Shown here: positions 36,459 to 47,700 of the stretch, one piece after another | Numbering within the stretch: position 1 is the first letter of the stretch | Layout of the letters: each line of letters starts with the position of its first letter | Assembly: GCF_010183535.1 (NCBI RefSeq) | Contig: NC_071329.1 | Coordinates: 19,482,879-19,546,878, forward strand | DNA from: Caenorhabditis remanei | Lineage: Eukaryota; Nematoda; Chromadorea; Rhabditida; Rhabditidae | DNA length: 64,000 nt | Reading direction: 5' to 3' | The notes under the pieces: generated by a model | What the model was told of the DNA's origin: nothing | The model's database searches: none | Seen by the model: only the letters and a program-made list of their open reading frames with translations | Program-made: the position numbers and the translations under genes

Positions 36459-36649
36459 CAGGGCTCTCATTCTTAATTAGACACTTCAAAAGAAACTTTC
36501 AAATGGGTTATGATCAGGAAAGTTATAAAAAATTGGAAAATGCTCAGTGGGAAACTTAGAATGACATCAAGGTACTTGTTTATTCTAAATAGTGCGCCTT
36601 TATTATTATCAATTCAACTCAAAAAATCACATTTCCCTTCCAAAATAGG

Positions 36650-37030
36650 GCAAAAAACAATCAAAAATTAAGTTTTTCACTAAAATTGAGTACAAGCCAA
36701 AAAAATGGCTGAAAATCATGGCGACAGTTTTAGGTCGACAGTTCAGATTTTTTGTATTAAAGGCATATTTTTCATCCAAAATCCATCAAAATTGAAATTT
36801 TTTACTAAAAATTGATTGTAGGCTAAAAATCATGTTGGGAGCTGAAAATTGACTGGAAATTCGGTAAATACGAGTTTTATGTCAAATATTTAGATTTTTC
36901 TGCTGAAATTCTTTATTTTCCACCCAAACTGGACAAAAGAATGGCCAAAAATTGAAATTTTCCACTAAAAATCGAGTACAGGTCTAAAAATCGAGTTGGG
37001 AGCTGAAAATTGGCTGGAAATCATGGTTGC
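36650..37030 (+). repeat. imperfect tandem repeat, about three units of 125-160 bp
   Basis: The landmark ACTAAAAATTGAGTA(C/T)AGGC followed by GGGAGCTGAAAATTG(G/A)CTGG recurs from 36679, 36804 and 36963. Units have diverged with insertions and deletions. Confidence 0.6.
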
Positions 37031-39981
37031 TAGACTTTTTTGAAAAACTTTTGTATTGTATTATTGGGCAATGAAATAAGAAAATGAGCGGTAAAAGTTT
37101 TCAACCGGTTTTCATTTTTAAATTCTATTCAGACAGTAACCTGTTTTTGGGTTTATAACAGAAGTATACTTGTCCACATGTCAGTCTGTGACTCCATATA
37201 TCTGTCTCTCTAGATGTCCACCTACCCCAGCTTTCCCAACTTTTACTATCTAATACTTACATTGCAAAGACACCGCCGAATTCTCCTCTAGCGGTATTCC
37301 ACTCTTCTTAGTCATTAGTATTAGGTGTCTAAGAACACGAGGCGGCATCGTAAAACAAGTCGGACCCTAAGAGACGGGCGGCGCCACTCTTTTTGATTGT
37401 TTTATTAAGGTGATAAATGAGGATAAACAATAGAGCCGGGGTGATAAGGATAATGGGATATGACGGGAAAAAACTGCAGTTGGGGCGAAAAAGGAAAATG
37501 AGAGCGTCTCAGCGCGCCAGATTGTCAGGAAGCGAGAGAAGAATTGGCAAGAATAGCGGAAAAAATCTTCCAAATCAACCTAAGACATCTTAATTCGCTT
37601 TAAATAATAGTCTGGCCGGCCCGTTTCCATAAAAATTCCCTGAAATGTGTTTTTAAGTTCCTGAAATGCGTTTTTAGACTGAAATCCATCAAAAACCACC
37701 TGGAATCTAACCCTGATGCGTTTCGAACATATTTTCATTGAAAAATCTGCCTAAAACCACCTAGAAATCGGCGTGGTTTGAGTTATTGGAATACAATTTT
37801 TTTTAAACGCGCCTGAGGTACACCAGAAGCCATCGCGTTGCACAGAACTTTGAAAACTCGTCGAAGGTGCCCCAGCCTTCTTAATTGCCGTCAGGCTATT
37901 GGTCCCGCATCGTTAAAAATGATATGTTCATTTTACACTCCGTACTTGGCATCATGCCAACCCACATGACCAAAAAAAAAACACACATTTTTGTTATACA
38001 TTTTTGAACATTACACATAATGATCAGTAACTGCACTTCTATAGTATCACCAATTTGATCAAATTTTATTTTACTATAAACTTTTATTTTACACTCAGTC
38101 GAAAAAAAACTAGATAGACCCCCGTTGGTGTTCGTCTTGTTGTGTTCATGGGCTAGCTGACTGGCTGGTGATGGTGGTGGTAGATGAAATGACAGGAGGA
38201 GGTGTAGACAACAACAGGAGGAGGAGGTGGCGGTGGTGAACGGGGATGGAGGAACGTTGTTTATTTATTTTTTACACTCAATCGCTCCAAAAAAACAACA
38301 ACAAGACAGGGGAGACGCAGAATGGGGGGAGGAAGAACAATTTACACTTTGGAGTATATTGTATTTCATTAGGTTCACTTATTTCAATAGTTGATGTCAT
38401 TTCCTTTTTTTCGAAAACTGGAGTGTCTTTAGTGCATTTATAAGCTTCGAGTACCTGAATGTCTGGGGCACCTCCGGCGCGTCATTATTTTTCCATTGCT
38501 TACTATGGGTCGACTAATTTTTGCTCATGTCAAAATGGTTTTCCTAACTTTATCAGTTTTGGTCGGGTCAGCGAGATTTTTATACCATTTTAAAGCCAGG
38601 GTCAGATTCCAGGTGGTATTAGACGGATTTCTCGTTCGCTTAGTCTAAAAACGCGCCTCAGGAACGCCAGATAGTCATCAACATTGTAAACGCGCCGAGG
38701 CGCGCCAGACTCCAATTTAAACCGATTTAAGATTGTTTAGGTCATTTTGGAAGGTTTTTCTGTATTGTTCCGCTATTTTTGACGAATTATCAATAATTTT
38801 ATGCTATTGTGATCCTAAAAACTATCACCAATCGGTAGATATCGTTCCTGATTTCTTATTCACTGACAGTTTTATTATAGCCTGGAGCATCTCTAACCGC
38901 TTTTTAAAATTATCTTTATCTCGACACATATGACTGGTTTTTGATTTACCTGGCGTGCCGTCGCCCATTGTTGGTATTTTTCAAGATTTCAACTATTTCG
39001 AGAAATTCAGATCTTCTTCCATTTGATATTTATACTTGGTCTTTGCGCATAATTAGGACTACGATGTTTGAAAATTTTCTAGGTGTCCATATGTTCCTCT
39101 GACTATATTTCCCTGTTACATTGTCCCCTCATTTATCCATTCGCCCCTCCATTTTTTGTGATCCAAGCTTGTCCTTTCCCTCCTCTTGTTTCTGCATTTA
39201 TCCGGAGACAGTACTGGTGAATGAACATGTGTTTAATTGTCCCCCCTCCCCCTTCTTTCTGTGTTCCCAGAAAATTTAACAGGTCATCTCATGTCCACTC
39301 CCCATCGGTCACTCAAATCCACAAATCTCTTTGTTCTGCTTTTTTTTTCACTTTCTTACTTTCGGAACGTGATGAACAGAAGGTGAGAAATAGGAAGATT
39401 AATGAGACATTAGGCCACGCCCACTTTTTTGGGATGGGATGAAGCTAGAGAGGGGGTACTGTAGGTTGTAGGGCTATTAGGGAAGATTTAGAAGTTTTTT
39501 CAGGTAACTGATTTTGTGTCTATTCTAACATTTTTCATGAATTCTTGCTGTATTTCGGCAACTTTTTTGAACTTTCATGACAAATTTTTATATTTTTTGA
39601 CTCTGTCGAATGACGACACATAAACTTCCGTTTTTATGGGTTTCATACGTTTCTTTTCTTGCAATCTTTTTGAAAAACCTATGCAATAGACACCGCCCAC
39701 TTCCAGTCAGTGTTTGTGTAGTTGTTTGGAGTTTAATTTTCAGTAAATTTATCATGAATTTGATTCAAACCAAAGTTGCTTGAAAACGACAAATTTTGAT
39801 TCAGTGAGAGTTTCGAGTCTGAAAAGTAATATGAACTGCTTAAAAAGATTATGATTATAAAAATCCAGTTTGTATCCAACTTCGAAGCTTTTGTACGTCA
39901 CTGATCATCCTAGTTTTAGTTTTAAGCTGTTTCTCCATTTTCTTACAAGGGAAGTTCATGACGAGAATTTTTTTCTATAGA

Positions 39982-40206
39982 TTTGACCATAGATACTTTC
40001 GACCTTGCTGATTCCAAAATTGTAAGAAAAATGAGCCAAATGCTCACGTGGACCGAGTTATGAGTCGTCAAACTTTTACTATGAAAAACTATCTACGATT
40101 AAGCTGTAGTAAAAGTTTATCGGCTCATATCTCGGTCGACACGAGCATTTGGCTAATTTTTCTTGCAGTTTTGGAATCAGCAATGTCGAAAGTATCAATT
40201 GTCAAA
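39982..40206. repeat. large foldback, about 100 bp arms
   Basis: TTTGACCATAGATACTTTCG...TTGCTGATTCCAAAATTG...AGCCAAATGCTC at the left is complementary to GAGCATTTGGCT...TTTTGGAATCAGCAA...CGAAAGTATCAATTGTCAAA at the right. Pairing is interrupted by scattered mismatches. The centre is about 25 bp. Confidence 0.8.
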
Positions 40207-41859
40207 TTTATGGAAAAACTTCAGTTTCTCGACCTCCCTGACAACAAGTCACCTGTTGCTCAGTAACAACTCATAACTCAATTCCAGTCCCTGCCCTTGT
40301 CACAAAAAGTGCAATCTTTCCATGTTCAACACCTCCTCCCCCCACCGGTGTCAAAACTAAAAGGGGATAGTGAAAGTGTCCGTTTATCTTCCCCCCGACT
40401 CGTATCTTCTTCTTCTTCTCCTCCTCGGTGCCAGGAACTACCCCTTCGTTGCAAAAAAGAAACATCGCGTTTTTTCTTTCGAGATAGGAGGCCTGCTTGA
40501 CCTTTTTTCTCTACTTCACTCCAGTCAACTGATAATATTTTAAAGTTCATAGAAGGAGAGAAGAGGAGAGGGAGGAGAGATGGCTTAAATTTTGGACTGA
40601 AAGGGTTGGAAATTGGCGAAAAGAGGACTCGAGAGAAAAAAATGTTCGAAGTTCGAACAAAAATGCATTTAGAGGTCACAGGCTCTTGGAATTGTCTGGA
40701 ATCCGAGTCAAATCGACCCCGGATCTCAAATTTGGCCCATCTAGCTTTGGAAACCTAGAATCCCAACGAGAAACCTAAAAGTTTTGGATTTTTGACATAC
40801 TCTGTAGTTTCGAACTTCGAGTCATAGATTTTCCCGCCAAAACCATTTCATCAAACCTAACTTCGCACTTTTCATACAAAATCATCACTCTTATCAACCG
40901 ATGAAAAGAATTATCAGAAAAGTTTGTGTACACAGATCAACATTCTCGCTTTACATTTTTTTACCCTGATAAACCGGGAAAGTATGACGCTAGTTTTTTA
41001 AAAAGAAAAATAACTTAATTAGCGGAAATGACATCGTTTCATGTTTGTTAGGATTTGTGTAAAAATTGACTTTGAGCAAGACATGCAATAGAGAACACAT
41101 TCTTAGAACAATTATCAAATTTATATGAAAATCACAAAAAATACTCTCAAAACTTTGACAGGCCGTTAAAACAAGTAAAACTAGACAGAAATTCCCAAAA
41201 ATCGCAGTTTAAATCAAAAATTGAGGTTTTAAGCAATTTTGTATAGTCTGATTGAGTAATTTATGTTTTCACTGTTGAAAAACCTGAAAATTATAATTCT
41301 AACGAAAAAACTAAGAAAAGCGCGCCCTGCAAGACTTCTAAACAACAAAACATTAATTTTTTGAGCTAAAATCTTGCATGTCTCAATTTCAACTTGCAAT
41401 AAACCAGCTCTATAAAGCATTTGGGAACCCAAAAAAAGAAATAGACTTTTTCTTCTCAGAAAACAATTAATTTTACGACTGTATTCCGATTCAGGGTTTT
41501 AAAAGTTTTTCATACTTTGAATTAGAAAAAGCTAAAAAAATATGGACCTCCCAGGAACCCAAAATTAATTTTATGACCTAACATGCTTTAACCAGAGAAA
41601 TTTCCTTCGAATTCGGCTGTTTAAACTTTTCATTACAGGGTTTTAGATGTCTTCAAACTCTCAGTTCTCCCGAATTTAGAAAACTTTCATAAAAATCTCA
41701 AGTTTCTACTTCTAGACCTCCCAGAACGTCGACCTCCTCGACCTTCTCACTTCTCACTGAACAAAGTGCTTCTTGAAATTCTCCGACCTCAACTTGCCCT
41801 CTATTCTGTTCCACCACCAACAAAGTTCCTCTAACTTCTCTGCCCAACCCTCCGCCATC

Positions 41860-42260
41860 TCTCATCCTTCCGCGCGGCGCGCCGCTTCGTGCCGCCTAGG
41901 TACCAAGCGCCGCCACACCACCCAATAGAACATTTGTGTGGCGTCTTCATAGAGAGTGAGACAGAGACAGTCAGAGAGACATCTAAACAACGGGACAAGT
42001 CGTGCCTGACCCATTGCGTGTCGTGCCTAGCACCCCCGCCGGGCGCTCTCCTCCCGCTCTAATACTCTCTCACTGCCCGGTTCGTCTAACCGGTCACTCT
42101 GTACTCTCTCACTCTCTCTCATTCTCTCTCTCTCAGTTTCTAGGAGGCTTCTCAAGGAGGGAGGAGACTTGAGTGAAACGAGAGGGAAGCAGTAGCCCTT
42201 CTAGTGTCTGTCCGTGTGTCTGTGTCACTGGGTACCACTGGATTTTCAGGCTGAAAGGGG
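41860..42260 (+). promoter_or_regulatory. promoter-like region upstream of lin-42
   Basis: A GC-rich island (CGCGCGGCGCGCCGCTTCGT at about 41870) in AT-rich DNA is followed by CT dinucleotide runs at about 42065-42136 (ACTCTCTCACTCTCTCTCAT then CTCTCTCTCTCAG). Such blocks often mark worm promoters. It lies 2.5 kb upstream of the first lin-42 coding exon in the same orientation. Inferred from composition only. Confidence 0.35.
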
Positions 42261-43629
42261 CGTAGCCTGAGAGACGGGGGAGGAGATGCCGTGTCGAGTT
42301 TTTTTGATAGGAGTATTTTATATTATTCAGAAGTTCATGTTGCCATTCTCCCAGGGGGCATCCAGCTTCTTGTTGTTTGACTCATTCTAGTTCGAGTCAT
42401 ATATTTTTGGGTTTTAGTTTATTTTAGGTGTTCAAGGCTTGATTTATAGGTTTTCAAGGCCGAACAAGTTGGTTTTAAGTCAAAAAGTTCAATTTTTTAG
42501 GTTTTTCTAGGTTTTCTAAGGTTCTGAGTTTTAATAAATCACCTTTTTAAGCTTTTTTCAGTATTTTTGTTTTACATTTTTCTTTTTTTTGGTTCCTAGG
42601 GTTTCAAAGCTCCGGGATACTAGAAAACGCTCTAAAAATGAGTTTCATGATCCAAGCTTCCATTGTTTGAGATTTTTGTTCCTTGAAAGGTTTTTTTCCT
42701 TGAAATTCATCATTTTCGTATTTTCAAACCCCGTTGCCCTCTTTTGAAAGTTTTTGAGGTCGATACTTAATTTTTACTGAAATTCATAGTATTCTGTGTT
42801 GAAAGTTAAATTTTTATGATTTTCAGAAGTTTTGGTTAAAAAATTTGAGTTTTACCAAAAAACTGAGAGTTTCCAGATTTTCCAATTTTTTTGTCTTTAA
42901 AATTTTTGGTTTCCAATAGATTTTTGTGTTAAAAACTCATTTTACGAACTTTCTAACACTTTTTTCCCTGAAAACCCCAATTTCTAATTTTCAAATTCAA
43001 ATTATTTCAAATTATCTTCCCGCCAATGTCCATCTTTTACTACTACTACTACTACACTCCCCTATTAAAGACCCCCCAGACTCCCCCCTCTGCTCGTATT
43101 CCTACAAAGTCAACAAAACGGTTTTATTTGGTCAAGAAGAGCCCCCTGCTCCTTTTCACTCTAAATTTGTACGCACTACACAAAATCGGAAAGAGAGAAT
43201 AGATGGGAGTGGAAGAAAGAACACTGTTTTATTTTTAGTACTCCTCTCCGTTTCCATTTCCATTCTCACAAATCAATTTTTGACCTACCTAGCCTGACCT
43301 TTTTCGCGTATCTCCTGCTTATCACCTCCCAGTGCCAGACACCTACCTCTGCTAGAAAAAAAAACTAGAGAGGTTGAAGACAAGACCGTGAAGGACATCT
43401 GCAGTAGACACTGAACAGTCTCTGCCTGTCGGTAGGTGGCACGGAGTGTGTGACCCCCCACAAATTGTAGCAGAAGGAGATAGAAACGACCATCATTTTG
43501 ACACTTTTTCAAAAAATTGTTTTAAAAAATTGATTTTTTTGTCTCGATTATGTTATTTTGTACAGAACATCGATTTTCCAAACGCCAAAACTTGTCTAAA
43601 TCCAAAGTTTGAACACCCCAGCAACTCTT

Positions 43630-43880
43630 TGAGCTCTAGATTCCGGATCTTTCCAATATTTTTACCTCTATACTCCAAATCTACCGTATTTTTAGCTCTA
43701 AATTCCTAATCTACTGTATTTTTAGCGCTAGATTTCAAATTAACCGTATTTTTGCCTCTATACTCCAATTCTACCGTTTTTAGCTCTAGTTTCCGGATCT
43801 ACCGTATTTTTAGCTCTATATTCCAAATCTACCGTATTTTTAGCTTTGGTTTCCGTCTCTACCGTATTTTTAGTTCCAGA
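43630..43880 (+). repeat. 30 bp minisatellite, about eight copies
   Basis: The unit CTACCGTATTTTTAGCTCTA-NATTCCNNAT repeats with a near-exact 30 bp period (CTACCGTATT-type landmarks at 43681, 43711, 43741, 43771, 43800, 43830, 43860). It is about 0.8 kb upstream of the first lin-42 coding exon. Confidence 0.85.
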
Positions 43881-44394
43881 ATTTGTAAAATGTTGGGTTT
43901 TCCATTTTCCTGCCACTTTCAAGCTTAAAACGCTCTAAATTTAACTTTTTTGAAATTTCTAGATCTGTTGGAATTCTCGGATTCTAAATTTTCTGTATCC
44001 CGTTTTCTTGATCCCAGAAATTCTATATCCTGTAATTCCATATCTTTCATGTCCTGAGCCTGCTTTTTGCTGACCATCTCAAATCCTGGCTCCCGACTCT
44101 TTGATTCAGATTCTGAAGCGTCTCCATCTCCCCATCCCGCCAATCCAATTCTAGATTTTCCTATCCAATCCCATGACATTTCTCGACCAGCTTCATCCCC
44201 TCCTCGCCAATTCACTTTCTACAGTATCCAGTCTTCTTCTTCTTCTTCTCCCTCCACCATCAACGTCTTCTTCTATCTCAAATCCTTCCCGTTCCCCCTT
44301 TTCTTGTCCATTTGTGTCCCGCCCGTGTCCTAGTACAGTAGCCACACACACACATCCATCCATCCACACCAGCACGATCTTTTTCGCGGAGAGA

Positions 44395-44414
44395 AGAGGG
44401 GAGCGCTCCCCTCT
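44395..44414. repeat. 20 bp perfect palindrome
   Basis: AGAGGGGAGCGCTCCCCTCT reads the same on both strands. It is 290 bp upstream of the lin-42 start, in a pyrimidine/purine-rich, promoter-like stretch. It could be a dimeric binding site or chance symmetry. Confidence 0.6.
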
Positions 44415-44703
44415 CCCGTCCGTACAGAAAGAGGAGAGACTCCGCGTACGCACGCAGCACTATTCTCGCATCTTCTTCTTCATTTCGAAAAAGCACTTTA
44501 TCTTTTCTCCTGCAGAGATACGTGTCTACAGTATCCCTGGAAATTTTGGTCAACTGAGGTCCAAAAATCTTGCTGGCCTAGTTTTTCAAAGTTTCTAGGC
44601 TTTTTCATGGTTTTTCATGTCCTGAACTCAATTTTCCTGCTCATAACTCGTTATAATTACATATAATCATCCATTTCTTCCAGAACGTGGCACCATCAGC
44701 CAA

Positions 44704-47700
44704 ATGGAGCCAGCCGGGCACTCAAGCGCAACATCTAACACCACCCCTGTGCCCCAAGCCAATCCTCCGCAGGTGAGTATTTTTTTATTGAAAAAAAAAT
44801 TAAAAAGTTGAAAAAAGAGCTGAAAATTATGAAAATCTGTCCAAACCTGATGTAAAATTAAATTTTGCATCGATTGAACTAAAAATCACTCAAAAATAAT
44901 GGAAACTGACCGAGCCATTCAAAAACTTTCAATTTTCTGAGAAAAAATGAATTTCCATCAGAAAATCATGTCAAAACTAATTTTGAGTAAGAAAATCGAA
45001 AAATTTTACATTTTTGAGCTAGAAACTCTAAAAATTGGTTAATTTATCGTTTTTGTTAGAAAAAAAGTTTTGAAAGAAAAATCTGACATTTTTTGTTAAA
45101 AAATTCTATATTTCCAGCCAACACCAGCCGCTGCGCCATCCCCACCAACGCTATCAACACCGGGAGCAGCAGCACAGCCATCAGTAATGCGGGAGGACGG
45201 TGCCACGTTGTCACCCCCGAATACATGGTCATCGTCGTCAGTGGAGTATATGGACGACGCTGATGACAACCGACTATTATTCACGTGTACTTTCACACTG
45301 CCACACGGTACCGTACTCTCGTCGGCTACCTATACTGACAACTTCAATGAACAATACCTTCCGATGGGCACCAACTTTTTGGCGAGGCTCGAGCCGAAAG
45401 GGCAGAGTTTTATTCTGTCAGCGGCGGCTGCGTCAGTCAAGCAGAGAATTTTCGCAAGAGTAGCAATGTGAGTTTGACGTCTGGAAACGCCTGGAAAGGT
45501 TACAGTAACCAAAAAGTTACAGTAACCAAATAGTTACAGTGCCCAAGTAGTTACAATGACCAAATAGTTACACTGACCACCAAAACCATAAATCTCAACC
45601 AGCGAGAGAAAAAGAGACGCAGACTGACCAATCCGCGCGCACGAAGAGAAATAGACGACACAAGAAAGAAAAGTAGTGGTACGCGTCAGTGCCAGTGGGG
45701 GCTAAGAAACAACAAATGCGGCGTCCCTTGAGAGAAAGAGAAGACGGGTGTAAACATTGCCTCCGGGGTGATTGATAGAGTAGTGTGTTCAGTTCCTCTA
45801 AGGAAAAACAAGGGCTCCAGGCACCCCTCCCAGCGCCAATAAGCTTTTGGTACAGAACTAGTCGCCATTAACCCACTTTTTTTAGAACGGAGGGTACGGA
45901 TCTCCGGACCCACTAAAGAAGAAGCCGAAAAGTCGTTTATTATCCGAAACACATAGGTCCGGACGACAGTTTTCGACACAGACACATACAAGCGAAAGTG
46001 CAGGGAATCGCGCGGCGACCGGCGCCTCCCGGTACCGGTGTCCTCTTTTAGGTTGCAGTAGTAGTAGTTGTAATAGTAGCGAGATGGGGATGAGATGAGA
46101 GGAAGGTCGGAAATTAGAGATTAGGGGTGTGAAGGGACTGGAAATCTAAAATCTAGAGAAGGTTCAGACTGATGGTTGAAGATAAGAAAACATCAATTTT
46201 TTGTATAAATTATTTATCGAATCTAGTTTGTTTTTGAAAATAGTTTGGTATTAATTGAAATTTGCCAGTCTTAAAACTACAAACTTCTGAAAAAGCTGAA
46301 AACGTTGGCTTTTTTTTAACGTTTCATTTTTTACAAATTTGATAAGTCAGAACTTTTTCTATCTGATCTAAAATTAAATTTTGCATCGATTGAATTAAAA
46401 ATCATTTGAAAATAATTTAAACAGATCAGACTTAAATTTCAGGTATTCAAAAACTTTAAACTTTCTGAGAAAAACTGAAATACCGTTAAAAACTATGTCA
46501 AAATTAATTTTGAATGAAAAATTGAAAAAATCTGATAAACGATTGGCCAACAAAAACTCTAATTTTTGCACTAAAATCTTAAAAATCACTGAAAATTTGT
46601 TGAAAATCTGAAAATTCTTTGAAAATCTGAAAATTCTTAGAAAATCTTAAAAATTTTTGAAATTTTAAAATCTTCCAGGCCCGACGGAAACCTGCGAGCA
46701 TGCGAACTCCTTTGTGAATTCGAGCAAGATCGTGCCAAAATCACGGTGCTCGCCCTCCGCTCCGCATTCAACCCACAAGGAGCTACTGTATCATCCAACT
46801 TCCACGTGTTCACCTTCATCACAAAGCACTCGTCAACATGTGCTCTTACTCATATTGATTACGCGTATGTCTTTTCAATTTGACTAATTTGACCTAATTG
46901 TTCTCATATTTTCAGCTCAATTCCCTATCTTGGTCTCCTACCCACCGATCTCATTGGTAAAAGTTTGCTAGCATTCGTCTATTCTCCAGATGTTCATGTT
47001 GTACGACAGGCTCATGTTGATTGTGAGTTACAGTATCCCAGCTTGTATAAGCAAGTTTTTCTTGTCTATTGTTGAGGAGACGAGTGTTGAATGAACGGGT
47101 TCTTATCAGATCGCTTACTGAGAAAAATGACGGGAGACGGGATCGAGATCTAGCCGAATCCGGTCTAGCAGGCTTTGGATTTTTAGGGCTTAGAGAGTGT
47201 GTTGGGGACTTGGGATCGACTAAATATCAATTTTCAAAAAACATAATTCCAGTACATAACTCTCGCGGCAAAATCGTGAAATCCATCGCCGACCTGCGAT
47301 TAGTCGCCCACAACGGATCGATTCTCCGGTGTCAAACCGAATGGAGTGCCTACGTGAACCCGTGGACTCGAAAAATGGAATTAGTGGTGGCGAGGCATCG
47401 TATCTGCTCCCTGCCCATCGGAGACGCCGACGTCATCTCATCTCCGCCAGCCGGGATTCAGACGAACACCCTTCCACCGGTTATGGCGAAGACGTTCGAG
47501 GATGAGTTGAGGACGATTATGAATAAGGTGGGTTTGATGGGGAAATTTAGGCCACCAAGTTATATCATTGTAGTTTACCACTTTTCTCTATCTCTTCAAG
47601 CTTCCGAGTTATCCCCCAAAAACTGCTGGTCAGACAAATTTGGGAAGTTAGGGCACCCAGGCAATAGGGGCTCGAAACTCTGGAAATTGCAGGGCAAAAA

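Larger units (their letters stand above)
37031..43600. other. intergenic upstream of lin-42, no gene supported
   Basis: Contains GGCGCGCC-type motifs at 37500-38950, a GGAGGAGGTGG/GGTGGTGG stretch at 38160-38240, the foldback at 39982-40206, and a GC-rich promoter-like zone at 41850-42260 with CT dinucleotide runs. Open frames at 40326-40679 (-) and 42926-43297 (+) have low-complexity composition and no splice context. Confidence 0.5.

Noticed and set aside
44173..44598. 141-codon plus-strand ORF upstream of lin-42
   Set aside because: Ser/Pro-rich translation of pyrimidine-rich promoter-like sequence; it overlaps ORFs in other frames and is not joined in phase to lin-42 exon 1.
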